From positions 1 to 64,000 of the forward strand of contig CAJTKA010000018.1 of the NCBI GenBank assembly GCA_910576815.1: a stretch of 64,000 nucleotides of DNA, written 5' to 3'. The position numbers and the translations under genes were made by a program. Positions 43,005 to 51,402 of this stretch are shown here, in pieces; position 1 is the stretch's first letter; the number at the start of each line of letters is the position of its first letter. The notes beneath the pieces were generated by a model, which ran no database searches, was not told the DNA's origin, and saw only the letters and a program-made list of their open reading frames with translations. The DNA comes from an uncultured Lachnospiraceae bacterium (GTDB taxonomy: Bacteria; Bacillota; Clostridia; Lachnospirales; Lachnospiraceae).

Positions 43005-44780
43005 CTATTCTGCTTCAACAGGTTTCGGATATGCCGTCGCATTTTTGCCCCAGCAGTATTCCTGATCCTGAAAATCGACGGCATACACCGTGTTGTCCTC
43101 AAAGCGTACAGACTTTATCTTCTTTAATACCAGATAGGGTTCGGAAACCACGTCGGTAGAAACGCTCGGCATTCCATTCCCGCGTCTTTTATTACCGATT
43201 TCTCCAAACGAATTATCGCCCCATACCCACAAATCTCCCTTTTTGGAAATTGCCGCCGCGGTAACATGATCCGCCGCAATAAAAGCAATGTCGTCCATCA
43301 GAGGCACAGGTTCACTGGAATAGTGATGCTCCTTTTTTGTATAAAATGCATTGACTACGGGTCTTGCCGTACCATTTCCAAGCTGCCCGTTCAAATTGTC
43401 TCCCATTGTGTAGAGAGTGCCGTCTTCCGACAGTATCATGATATAACCGCCGCCGACTGCTGCATATTTCACATGATCCATAATCAAAACAGGCTTAGTG
43501 ATGCAGCATTGATGATAGGCATCATATGCAATATCTGTCCGCTTGTCCTGTTTCTCAATGGGCTGTCCCAATTGCCCGCTTCCGTTATTTCCTACGCCAT
43601 ATAATTCATGGTTGACATTCAGATAAACCAGCGTCTCGCCGCAGGCATCCATGTGAATAATATTATCTGCAATTAAAATGTCCTGCGCATTAAAATCCGT
43701 AGATGAAATTTCACCGATCCCTAATTGACCACTGGTATTTTGACCACTGCCGTAAAGGTAACCGTCTTTGATCTCATAAGTATTACTGTAATCCTGAAAT
43801 TTTGTCTGATATTCATTGGTGCTGACGGGGTATTTTTTTGCCTGTGTTATTTCTGCCGCCGTTTTGGGCCCTGATTGCAAAATATTGACTGCAATTTCTT
43901 TCGCCTTATTTCCTGATATGATATCTTTATTTTGCATATCATCAAGATAAACCGCAAAATAAGTTCTATCACCGCTTTCTTCTAAAAAGCCGACAAACCA
44001 TGCCTTTCCGTCAGAGGACGAGCCGGTTTTACCGTATAAACGACCATTGTCAAGTTCCGTAAGATACATGATATTTTTAAGGGTTTCTATATGCTCGGCA
44101 TCAAAGGGGGAATCCGTGCCCAAAATAGTACGCAGTACAGTTATCTGTTCCGTTGGAGAAATATTTAATGAGGAAGCTAACCAAAATCCATTCAGCTCCG
44201 GCAAAGGATTTACGCCGCTTCCGTCCCATTCAGACAGATCGCAGTTCCCATACTGTAATTCCTGTAATATTGCGCGCATATTTTCCTGCCCGACTTTGTC
44301 TATAACCTGTCGGAAATACCAAACACACGAGTTCTCAAATGCTTCCTTTAATGTGAGATCTGCGTTCCACGCATCAACAGGGTAGTCTGCGCCGTTGTAT
44401 TCCATTTTAGAATTTTCGTTTTTCAATACTCCGTTTTCCAGACCAGCAAGTGCAGTTATGATTTTAAAAGTTGATAATGGGGAGACTTCCGTTTCGCATA
44501 ATTCCTTGTTATAAAAAATGTAAGTCTTTGACGATTTTTCATAGAACACAGCGCAGCCGTTGATTCCTTCAAAAATTTCAGCATAGTCAACGGTAGTTTC
44601 CGTTATAGCGGATGCGTCCTTTTCTTCTGTGTTATTTGTATTCTGTGTAGTTTGGGTATCCTGTTTTGTCTGCTGTTCTGTTTCAGTGCTGACATCTTTT
44701 TGTGGCTGGCTGTTGATGTTAGAACATCCTGTAATGATAACAGACAGCAGTACAATTAAGATTGATTTATACTTTTTCAT
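43005..44780 (-). CDS. Lipoprotein fusing a class D beta-lactamase-type domain to RCC1 repeats
   Basis: This 591-residue protein starts with a lipoprotein signal (lipobox ITGC, Cys19) and a Gln/Thr-rich linker. Residues 65-305 carry all class D serine beta-lactamase marks: STFK (103-106), SCV (151-153), YGN (177-179), FWLASSLNISPTEQ and KTG (251-253) followed by AWFVGF. Residues 330-591 contain five RCC1-like motifs (YGSGQNTSGQLGIG at 343, YGVGNNGSGQLG, YTMGDNLNGQLGNG, VWGDNSFGEIG, CWGKN), as in beta-propeller proteins. The enzyme domain could hydrolyse beta-lactams or act as a penicillin-binding sensor; the RCC1 part may bind a wall or protein partner. GAGAGG precedes the ATG. No BlaR/BlaI is near. 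Confidence 0.85.
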   Translation of the reverse strand: MKKYKSILIVLLSVIITGCSNINSQPQKDVSTETEQQTKQDTQTTQNTNNTEEKDASAITETTVDYAEIFEGINGCAVFYEKSSKTYIFYNKELCETEVSPLSTFKIITALAGLENGVLKNENSKMEYNGADYPVDAWNADLTLKEAFENSCVWYFRQVIDKVGQENMRAILQELQYGNCDLSEWDGSGVNPLPELNGFWLASSLNISPTEQITVLRTILGTDSPFDAEHIETLKNIMYLTELDNGRLYGKTGSSSDGKAWFVGFLEESGDRTYFAVYLDDMQNKDIISGNKAKEIAVNILQSGPKTAAEITQAKKYPVSTNEYQTKFQDYSNTYEIKDGYLYGSGQNTSGQLGIGEISSTDFNAQDILIADNIIHMDACGETLVYLNVNHELYGVGNNGSGQLGQPIEKQDKRTDIAYDAYHQCCITKPVLIMDHVKYAAVGGGYIMILSEDGTLYTMGDNLNGQLGNGTARPVVNAFYTKKEHHYSSEPVPLMDDIAFIAADHVTAAAISKKGDLWVWGDNSFGEIGNKRRGNGMPSVSTDVVSEPYLVLKKIKSVRFEDNTVYAVDFQDQEYCWGKNATAYPKPVEAE

Positions 44781-45024
44781 TTGGTCCTCTCATATGCAGT
44801 AAGTTAGTTATTAATAAATATATTTTACCATAGGCATTTTTATAGTTCCATGATATTTCGATTTTGTTCACCAAAAAATCACATCTGTTTTTAAGTACAT
44901 TTCAGGATGCCCTTCTATACTTTACCCATGCTTTCAACACAATGTGTCAAGCTTTATTTTCATTATGAAAGCAAGGGACAGCGATAGAGCAGTCATAAAA
45001 CAGTGGCAGAAAGGAGAGGGTCCG

Positions 45025-45714
45025 GTGAATCAGGTAGAAGGTTTTCGGCATGAATTAAAATACCGAATCAGCTACGCGCAATACATCGAATTAAGAGACC
45101 GCCTGCGGACAGCGATGCAACACGATGAGCATACAGGCGCAGACGGCAGATATCTGATACGAAGCATCTACTTTGATAACTACATGGACAAGGCGCTGCG
45201 GGAAAAGGTGCAGGGCATTCCCATACGGGAGAAGTTCAGGATACGGTATTATAATGATGATTTTTCTTATTTGACACTGGAAAAGAAAATCAAGGATAAT
45301 ACGCTTTGCAGGAAGGTCGATGTGCAGATCACAGAGGAAGAATGCAGGAAATTATTGGAGGGTGAAATTACTTGGATGCGGGATCATCCCGCGCCGCTGG
45401 TGCAGGAATTGTATACGAAAATGCGCAGCCAGTTGCTTTGCCCGCGAGTGCTGGTATCTTATATGCGCGAACCCTATATGTATCGGGCGGGATATGTGAG
45501 GATTACGTTTGATTCTGACATCCGCACCACATTGTATCATAAAGATTTTTTGGAAGAGAAGGTTATTGACATTAATACGGTGGGGCCGCAGGAGAGGATA
45601 CTGGAAATAAAATACGATGCGTTTTTGCCGGAAATCATACGCAGGCTGATACAGACAAACACACTGCGCCAGACGGCGTTTTCAAAATACGAGGCCTGTC
45701 GGTGTTATGGGTAA
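45025..45714 (+). CDS. VTC-domain (polyphosphate polymerase-like) protein
   Basis: The protein of about 229 residues is a CYTH-superfamily VTC domain: RHELKYRIS at the start, IRSIYFDN, a basic EKFRIRYYNDD strand, LEKKIK and the ending EIKYDAFLP ... SKYEACR. Basic residues lining the tunnel would bind polyphosphate or nucleotide triphosphate. GTG at 45025 is preceded by AAGGAGAGGG; the open frame upstream is not family-like. In related bacteria this gene is followed directly by DUF4956 and CotH genes; here an IS110-family element has landed in between. Confidence 0.88.
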   Translation: MNQVEGFRHELKYRISYAQYIELRDRLRTAMQHDEHTGADGRYLIRSIYFDNYMDKALREKVQGIPIREKFRIRYYNDDFSYLTLEKKIKDNTLCRKVDVQITEEECRKLLEGEITWMRDHPAPLVQELYTKMRSQLLCPRVLVSYMREPYMYRAGYVRITFDSDIRTTLYHKDFLEEKVIDINTVGPQERILEIKYDAFLPEIIRRLIQTNTLRQTAFSKYEACRCYG

Positions 45715-45856
45715 AAAGAAGGGAGACCAGCTATGAAAAGTCAAGCCTAAATTAACAAAAAATTTCTTTTTCCTATCGGTGGTAAAAAAGGGTAACTTTA
45801 ATAAAGCTCCCCAAGGGTGCATTTTCAAAATCTACCGGTATTGGTATACAGACCTC
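45715..45856. other. Junction between the VTC gene and the IS110 element (downstream IS end)
   Basis: It holds the non-coding end of the insertion sequence on the transposase 3' side; its exact border cannot be fixed. A small frame with a good ribosome site (AAGGGAG then ATGAAAAGTCAAGCC and a stop) lies next to the VTC gene and may be what is left of the pre-insertion intergenic region. Confidence 0.4.
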
Positions 45857-47029
45857 TTAATCGAGGTTAAATTCGACTCCGTCAGTGAGCATCTTCCAGA
45901 TAATCCTGACGAGCTTGCCGGCACAGTGCCCGAGGGCATTATAGTGAGACCGGCCTTCCGCCATCTTTTTGTCATAATAAGCTTTGAAGGTGGCGTTGTT
46001 CTTAACAACATTGTGTGCTGCGTTAATGAGTGCGTATCTGAGCACCCTTGAGCCGCGTTTGGACATTCTGGTGCGTCTGGCACTGTAATTGCCGGACTGG
46101 TAAACAGAAGGGTCTAAACCGGCAAAAGCAAGCAGCTTTGAGGGGCTGGGGAAACGGTGGATGTCACCGATCTCTCCAAGTATCATCCCGCCGTTGATGT
46201 AACCGATACCCGGAATGGTCATGATGACAGAATCATTAAATTTCATGATTTCAGTCATTTCAGCCTCGACACTGTTTAACTGGCTATCCAGTAACTCGAT
46301 CTGTGCAATAGAGTGGGTTATCTGAATAGATAGGGCGCTGTCATTGGCACCGACAGACTTCTGCGCGAGAACCCTTAATTCTTTTGCCTGTTCCTTCTTA
46401 AAGTGGCCGTGTGAGGCAGTCGCGAGAAGGTGGCTGAGATGGGTCATATGCATGGAAGCGATGTCCTGAGGCGTGGGAGCCTCCTTTAAAAGTGCATAGA
46501 CAGCTTTCTGATGCAGGCCGGACTTGAAGAAATACTGCAGTTCCGGGAAGACCTGGTCAACATAGGAAGTCAGCTGGATCTTTAAGCGTGTCCGCTGCTT
46601 AATGGTCTTCTGGCGGAACCGGCCAAGCTGCTTAAGATCCATCAGGTCAAGGTCATAGAAAGAGACAAACCTGTAGGAATCCTGCATCATGAGTGTTTTG
46701 GCAATGATGAAAGTGTCAACTTTGTCCGTCTTGGTCTTGCGTATGTTATCTTTACGCATAACCGAGGTTTTGATGGGGTTTAGTACACACACGTTGTAGT
46801 TACAGGCAACAAGGTATCTCACAAGGTTGTCGCCGTAGTGTGCCGTCGATTCAAGACCGATGATGATGCTGTCGTCTTCATAAGAAAGAGCAGAGAGACG
46901 GGAATCCAGCATTTGGAAGCCATCACCGTCATTCGTAAATTTGAACGGCTTCATGAGTTCAGTGCCATCAGAAGATATGGCTGATGCAAAGTGGTTGAGC
47001 TTGGCAATGTCGATGCCTACGTAAATCAT
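45857..47029 (-). CDS. IS110-family DEDD transposase (recombinase)
   Basis: The 390-residue protein has the RuvC-like DEDD domain (YVGIDIAKLNHFAS, LESTAHYGDNLV, KTDKVDTFIIAKTL) and the C-terminal Transposase_20 domain with IPGIGYINGGMILGEIG and the serine-bearing RMSKRGSRVLRYAL. IS110 recombinases use a bridge RNA from the element's non-coding end to pair target and donor DNA. The ATG at 47029 follows GGGAGG. The frame is intact, so the element may be active. Confidence 0.93.
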   Translation of the reverse strand: MIYVGIDIAKLNHFASAISSDGTELMKPFKFTNDGDGFQMLDSRLSALSYEDDSIIIGLESTAHYGDNLVRYLVACNYNVCVLNPIKTSVMRKDNIRKTKTDKVDTFIIAKTLMMQDSYRFVSFYDLDLMDLKQLGRFRQKTIKQRTRLKIQLTSYVDQVFPELQYFFKSGLHQKAVYALLKEAPTPQDIASMHMTHLSHLLATASHGHFKKEQAKELRVLAQKSVGANDSALSIQITHSIAQIELLDSQLNSVEAEMTEIMKFNDSVIMTIPGIGYINGGMILGEIGDIHRFPSPSKLLAFAGLDPSVYQSGNYSARRTRMSKRGSRVLRYALINAAHNVVKNNATFKAYYDKKMAEGRSHYNALGHCAGKLVRIIWKMLTDGVEFNLD

Positions 47030-47215
47030 GAGGTTGTACCTCCCTTTCATAAAGTCTGATACCGTGATATCCACCATCGATTATCATCGTAGACTTGATT
47101 GAAATAAGAACTCAGGAACAAGAGGTTCCGGCTCATCCAGCAGATAAACAATTCAGATAAAGGCAGCGGCAATACACTCCTGTTGAGTAGTCAGGCTACA
47201 GAAAAAAATCAAAAG
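47030..47215 (-). ncRNA. Candidate bridge RNA region of the IS110 element
   Basis: The 190-bp non-coding stretch upstream of the transposase is where IS110-group elements encode bridge RNA. On the minus strand it contains stems such as GGAAC-CTCTT-GTTCC and CGAT-GATA-ATCG. The guide loops and the RNA ends were not identified. Confidence 0.4.
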
Positions 47216-47305
47216 TCCACAGTATCTGAGTTGTATTGAACCACGATATTAAAAAGAAAGGAAGTTATGGTGTTTTTGCTTCTATAAACATCATACAAGA
47301 AAAAT

Positions 47306-47977
47306 ATGACTTTTAATGATATCTTTAAATCCAGTTTTTTAGAAAATGTAACACAGTTTTCACCGCTTGACACGCTGATTGGGATGTTGGTTGCGCTTGT
47401 TATTGGCCTGTTTATTTTCATGGTCTATAAAAAGACGTTTAACGGTGTGATGTATTCGAGCAGCTTTGCGCTGACGCTGGTGGGACTGGCTCTTGTGACA
47501 ACCTTAGTGATCATGGCAGTGACCTCCAATGTTGTGCTTTCTCTCGGTATGGTGGGCGCGCTCTCCATCGTTCGTTTTCGGGCGGCGATCAAGGAGCCGA
47601 TTGAAATCGTGTATTTGTTCTGGTCAATTGCGGCAGGGATCGTGATTGGTGCGGGCATGATTTCGTTGGCGGTGATTGGTTCAGCGATCATCGGTGTGAT
47701 TCTGATTTTGTTTGCCAACCGCAGGGTGCATGAAAATCCTTACATTCTGATTATAAATTGTAAGGATGAAAAGGCGGAAGATACAGCAGTGCAGATGGCA
47801 AAAACAGCGCTGAAAAAGTTTTTAATAAAATCCAAAACGGTGAGCAACGGCGGTATCGAGCTGACGGCGGAGGTGCGCCTGAAAGATGCAGCCACTTCCT
47901 TTGTCAATGCCATTCAGAACATAGAAGGGGTGGATCATGTTACATTGGTTAGCTACAACGGCGAGTATATGTCTTAA
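47306..47977 (+). CDS. DUF4956 membrane protein
   Basis: The 223-residue protein has an N-terminal amphipathic segment (MTFNDIFKSSFLENVTQFS), then four clustered membrane helices (about residues 24-150). The conserved turn SLGMVGALSIVRFR lies between helices. A soluble domain of about 80 residues ends it. DUF4956 proteins co-occur with VTC and CotH genes, but their role is unknown. The start has no strong ribosome site (only AAGAAA), perhaps because the IS disturbed its upstream region. It precedes cotH by 18 bp. Confidence 0.85.
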   Translation: MTFNDIFKSSFLENVTQFSPLDTLIGMLVALVIGLFIFMVYKKTFNGVMYSSSFALTLVGLALVTTLVIMAVTSNVVLSLGMVGALSIVRFRAAIKEPIEIVYLFWSIAAGIVIGAGMISLAVIGSAIIGVILILFANRRVHENPYILIINCKDEKAEDTAVQMAKTALKKFLIKSKTVSNGGIELTAEVRLKDAATSFVNAIQNIEGVDHVTLVSYNGEYMS

Positions 47978-47995
47978 TGAATTAAGGAGAAAACT

Positions 47996-49735
47996 ATGAT
48001 TTCCCACAAACATATCACAAAGATCATCGGTGTGATGATGGCGGCTGCTGTCGCGCTTTGCTTTTGGATGATGGTATTTTCGCAGGAAGTAGTAGAGACG
48101 TTGGGCGGCGTTCAGGTGCCGATGGCGTATGAGGAGGCATTGTTTGATGTGCAGGAACTGATGCAGATCGATATTCAAATGGCGCAGGATCAGTGGGAGG
48201 AAATGCTGAAAAATGCCATGGCGGAAGAATATTATTCCTGTGATGTGGTGATCAATGATGCAAAAGTGTGCAACGTCGGGATTCGTCCGAAGGGAAATAC
48301 AAGCTTATCGGCAATTGCCATGGACCCTGATACGGATCGATACAGTTTTAAGCTGGAGTTTGATCATTATGTGGAAGGGCAGACCTGCCTCGGTCTTGAT
48401 AAACTGATCCTGAATAATAATTATGCGGATGCCACCAACATGAAGGAGGCTCTCGTCTATGATATGTACCAATATCTGGGGGTAGACGCTTCCTTATATA
48501 ACTATGCCAAAATATCGGTGAATGGGGAATATTGGGGCGTCTATCTGGCGTTGGAGGCTGTGGAGGACAGTTTTTTGATGCGCAATTATGGAACGGAGGA
48601 CGGCAGCTTGTATAAACCTGATAATATGCAGATGGGAGGCGGCGCAAAGAGCGGCGGCTTCGGCGGACAGCCTCCACAGCCCAGGGAGAAGGAAGCACCT
48701 GACGGAAACGGACAGCCGCCGCAGGGGATGGATTTTCTGGACGGGGAAATGCCCCAATTTGGAGGGGGCATGCCATTCGGCGACGACTTTGATTTCGCAA
48801 AAGACATGCCGTCGGATGGAAATAGTTTTCCGAATTTCGGGGAAGGTCAGGACTTTGAGAAAGCAGATTTTCCGGGCGGTGGAAAACATGACTTTACAGG
48901 CGGTTTTTCCATGGGCGGCGGAGGCGGCGCAAACCTTAGCTACACCGACGATGAACTTTCCGGTTGTTCTGATATCTGGGAGGGCGAGGTGACAGATACG
49001 GGCAAGGCGGATCACAAAAGGGTGGTGATGGCTCTTAAAAATATCAGCGAGGGAACTGAGCTGGAAACGTATTTGGATGTGAATAATGTTTTGAAATATA
49101 TGGCGGTGCACACTTTTTCCGCAAATATGGATAGCCTCTCTGGGAATATGGCGCATAATTATTATTTATATGAAGCCAATGGGATGTTGAATATCCTGCC
49201 GTGGGATTATAACCTAGCTTTTGGGGGAATGAATATGGGGGCGGAAAATAGCGCGTCGGATGTCATAAATGATGCAGTGGATACTCCTTTTGACGGAACA
49301 AAATTTTTTGATGCCCTATTGGAGAATGAAGAATATCTTTCCCGCTATCATAAGTATTTGCAGCAGTTGACACAGGAGTATGTTTTTGGCGGAAGGTTTG
49401 AGGAGGTTTATCAAAGGATTCGCGGTCAGATCGATACGCTGGTGGAAACGGACCCAACCGCGTTCTATTCTTATGAGGAATACGAGGCGGGCGCAGAAAT
49501 GTTGTATCAGACGGTAATGCTGCGGGCGGAAAGCATTGAGGGACAAATTGACGGCACAATACCTGCTTCGGATGAGGGGCAGCGTGCGGATGTCTCAAAT
49601 CTGGTGGATGCCTCGAATATCGACATCTCCGTTATGGGAGTGATGGATATGGGAGGGGGCGGAATGCAAAAAGGCCCGAATGCGCGAAAGGAACATCAGG
49701 CAGATGGAGGAGATGTGAAAAACCATATGAGGTAG
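47996..49735 (+). CDS. CotH-kinase-family surface protein
   Basis: The 579-residue protein has an N-terminal membrane/signal segment (about residues 8-30). Its CotH core has RPKGNTS, LDKLILNNNYADATNMKEAL, YWGVYLALEAVED, LYKPD and the catalytic-type ILPWDYNLAFG. Between the lobes (about residues 208-310) lies a Gly/Pro/Asp/Phe-rich, low-complexity insert. Spore-coat CotH is an atypical kinase that phosphorylates coat proteins. The insert and signal segment suggest an extracellular or surface position. It ends with a Met/Gly-rich tail. Confidence 0.88.
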   Translation: MISHKHITKIIGVMMAAAVALCFWMMVFSQEVVETLGGVQVPMAYEEALFDVQELMQIDIQMAQDQWEEMLKNAMAEEYYSCDVVINDAKVCNVGIRPKGNTSLSAIAMDPDTDRYSFKLEFDHYVEGQTCLGLDKLILNNNYADATNMKEALVYDMYQYLGVDASLYNYAKISVNGEYWGVYLALEAVEDSFLMRNYGTEDGSLYKPDNMQMGGGAKSGGFGGQPPQPREKEAPDGNGQPPQGMDFLDGEMPQFGGGMPFGDDFDFAKDMPSDGNSFPNFGEGQDFEKADFPGGGKHDFTGGFSMGGGGGANLSYTDDELSGCSDIWEGEVTDTGKADHKRVVMALKNISEGTELETYLDVNNVLKYMAVHTFSANMDSLSGNMAHNYYLYEANGMLNILPWDYNLAFGGMNMGAENSASDVINDAVDTPFDGTKFFDALLENEEYLSRYHKYLQQLTQEYVFGGRFEEVYQRIRGQIDTLVETDPTAFYSYEEYEAGAEMLYQTVMLRAESIEGQIDGTIPASDEGQRADVSNLVDASNIDISVMGVMDMGGGGMQKGPNARKEHQADGGDVKNHMR

Positions 49736-49792
49736 AATAGGAAGGATTTCTTGCACATAAGATGAAATAAGAGTTTGCGCAAGAGGGCCTTT

Positions 49793-50404
49793 ATGCTGAA
49801 CTATATCTGGGCATTCATGATTTTGATTGGCGTCGTGTACGGCGCATTTACGGGGAAGATGGCGGAAGTGACGAACGCTGCGCTGGATTCTGCGGGCGAT
49901 GCGGTGTCCCTGTGCATCACCATGATCGGTGTGATGGCGCTGTGGGTGGGCTTGATGGAAATTGCGCAGAAATCGGGCCTGATTGCAAAGCTGACGAGAG
50001 GGATACAGCCCTTTATCAGCTTTCTTTTTCCGCGCATTCCCAAAGGGCATCCCGCAAGAGAATACATTGCTACAAACCTGATTGCCAATGTACTGGGGCT
50101 TGGCTGGGCATGCACGCCTGCGGGATTGAAGGCGATGGAGGAGTTGGCGAAACTGGAGGCGGAGCGGGGAAATCCGGAATATCTGCCGGAGGGCGGAAAT
50201 GTCAAAGGCAGAAAAGCAAGCAATGAAATGTGTACTTTTTTAATACTTAATATTTCGTCCTTACAGCTAATACCTGTCAATATGATTGCGTACAGGAGTC
50301 AGTATGGGAGCGTGAACCCGGCGGGGATCATTGCACCGGCAATCGTGGCAACGTCTGTCAGTACGCTGGCGGCGGTAGTGTATTGTAAATTAAAAAGGAA
50401 ATAA
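49793..50404 (+). CDS. spmA: Spore maturation protein A-like (nucleoside-recognition/Gate domain)
   Basis: The 203-residue membrane protein starts MLNYIWAFMILIGVVYGAFTGK. It has the Gate-domain blocks around TMIGVMALWVGLMEIAQKSGL and ATNLIANVLGLGWACTPAGLKAM, as in SpmA. SpmA with SpmB is needed for spore-core dehydration in B. subtilis. The ATG at 49793 follows AAGAGGG. The partner spmB, normally next, is absent; the following genes run the other way. Confidence 0.88.
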   Translation: MLNYIWAFMILIGVVYGAFTGKMAEVTNAALDSAGDAVSLCITMIGVMALWVGLMEIAQKSGLIAKLTRGIQPFISFLFPRIPKGHPAREYIATNLIANVLGLGWACTPAGLKAMEELAKLEAERGNPEYLPEGGNVKGRKASNEMCTFLILNISSLQLIPVNMIAYRSQYGSVNPAGIIAPAIVATSVSTLAAVVYCKLKRK

Positions 50405-50409
50405 TGCAG

Positions 50410-50646
50410 TCATTCTCCCAAGATCTGCATGATTTTATCATAGTTTTCCAGCCGATGGGGAAAGGTGCAGTCTGAACAGTCTTTCGTCCTTTTCCCGTTC
50501 GTTTCGAAATACTTAGGATTTCCGGGACAGGTTTCCCTCAGATACAGCGGGCAGTAACAAAATAGACAGTTAAAATCCGCAAGCCCCTTATGACAGGGAA
50601 AATATTGGCATTCTTTATTTTCAAAATAGCGAGATGAATTTTCCAT
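50410..50646 (-). CDS. Cysteine-rich small-domain protein
   Basis: The protein of about 78 residues has seven cysteines in CQYFPC, NCLFCYCPLY, CPG and DCSDC arrangements, typical of the cysteine-rich small domain family (PF04071), thought to bind metal. GGGAG lies six bases before the ATG at 50646. It follows the B12-activation-like gene by 13 bp on the same strand. Its precise role is unknown. Confidence 0.75.
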   Translation of the reverse strand: MENSSRYFENKECQYFPCHKGLADFNCLFCYCPLYLRETCPGNPKYFETNGKRTKDCSDCTFPHRLENYDKIMQILGE

Positions 50647-50659
50647 TTTTTCTCCCGAT

Positions 50660-51334
50660 TTATGAAACAACTCCAAAAATCCTGGTGTATCCGTAAGGTA
50701 AAGGCAGGTCGGTCATTCTTTTCCTAATCAGGTTATTTTCTTCCATTCTGTTGGGACAGGATTTATTGCTGCAGCCAATGCAGATTGCCTGGCAGTGTAT
50801 GGCTTCATTCTGCGTCAATTCCGAGATAAAGACCACGCTCTTTTTTGGCTGCATACAAAAGGCGGCATTACATGTGATTTTGGGCGTAAGAATTTGTAAA
50901 AGTCCAGGCAGCATTTCCAAGGGAAGTTCGTTCTCGCTGCCCGGGAAATGATAGCGTGCCACATGTTGTGTGGTATGAGCAGCGATATTTTTGTTATAAG
51001 CTTCGTATCCGTGCAGTAATAATTCACTCGCCAACACTTCAACAATATAACTCTCCAGCAGCAATCCTTTTTCAACATAGCTTTCCTGTAGGAGATCCAC
51101 GCCGTTTCCAAGAGACATGGCAACGCATTCATACGCTTTGTCAGGCGGTTTATTTTCCGGCGAATACGCTTGTCTGACGTAAAAGGCTTCTTCCGCTATG
51201 GTGGGCAGCATTTCTTTTGCAACCGTTTGAATTTTTACGGTTTGTTCTTCACTGAAATGAAATTTATCTTGTACCTTTTTCACAAAATGAGCGGAAATAA
51301 ATTCATCCAGTAGTTCAGGGAAAAAAATTTCCAT
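50660..51334 (-). CDS. Protein resembling the B12-dependent methionine-synthase activation domain
   Basis: This 224-residue protein has a helical region (LLESYIVEVLASELLLHGYEAY) reminiscent of stand-alone MetH activation-domain proteins of Clostridia. It ends in a cysteine cluster (CQAICIGCSNKSCPNRM) that could bind metal or Fe-S. Its neighbour is a cysteine-rich small-domain gene. If the assignment holds, it would support reactivation of a corrinoid enzyme. The match is by eye and only moderate. Confidence 0.5.
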   Translation of the reverse strand: MEIFFPELLDEFISAHFVKKVQDKFHFSEEQTVKIQTVAKEMLPTIAEEAFYVRQAYSPENKPPDKAYECVAMSLGNGVDLLQESYVEKGLLLESYIVEVLASELLLHGYEAYNKNIAAHTTQHVARYHFPGSENELPLEMLPGLLQILTPKITCNAAFCMQPKKSVVFISELTQNEAIHCQAICIGCSNKSCPNRMEENNLIRKRMTDLPLPYGYTRIFGVVS

Positions 51335-51402
51335 TTAATGATCTCCTATTAAGAGTGTTTATGATGTGTTACTTTAGCAGGAAATGGTAGCAGCGAAACT
51401 AG

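Larger units (their letters stand above)
45720..47220 (-). mobile_element. IS110-family insertion sequence (approximate limits)
   Basis: The element comprises the transposase gene at 45857-47029 and flanking non-coding DNA, estimated to fill most of the gap between the VTC and DUF4956 genes. As usual for IS110 elements, no terminal inverted repeats or target duplications are visible, so the ends are approximate. It interrupts a conserved gene cluster. Confidence 0.75.
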
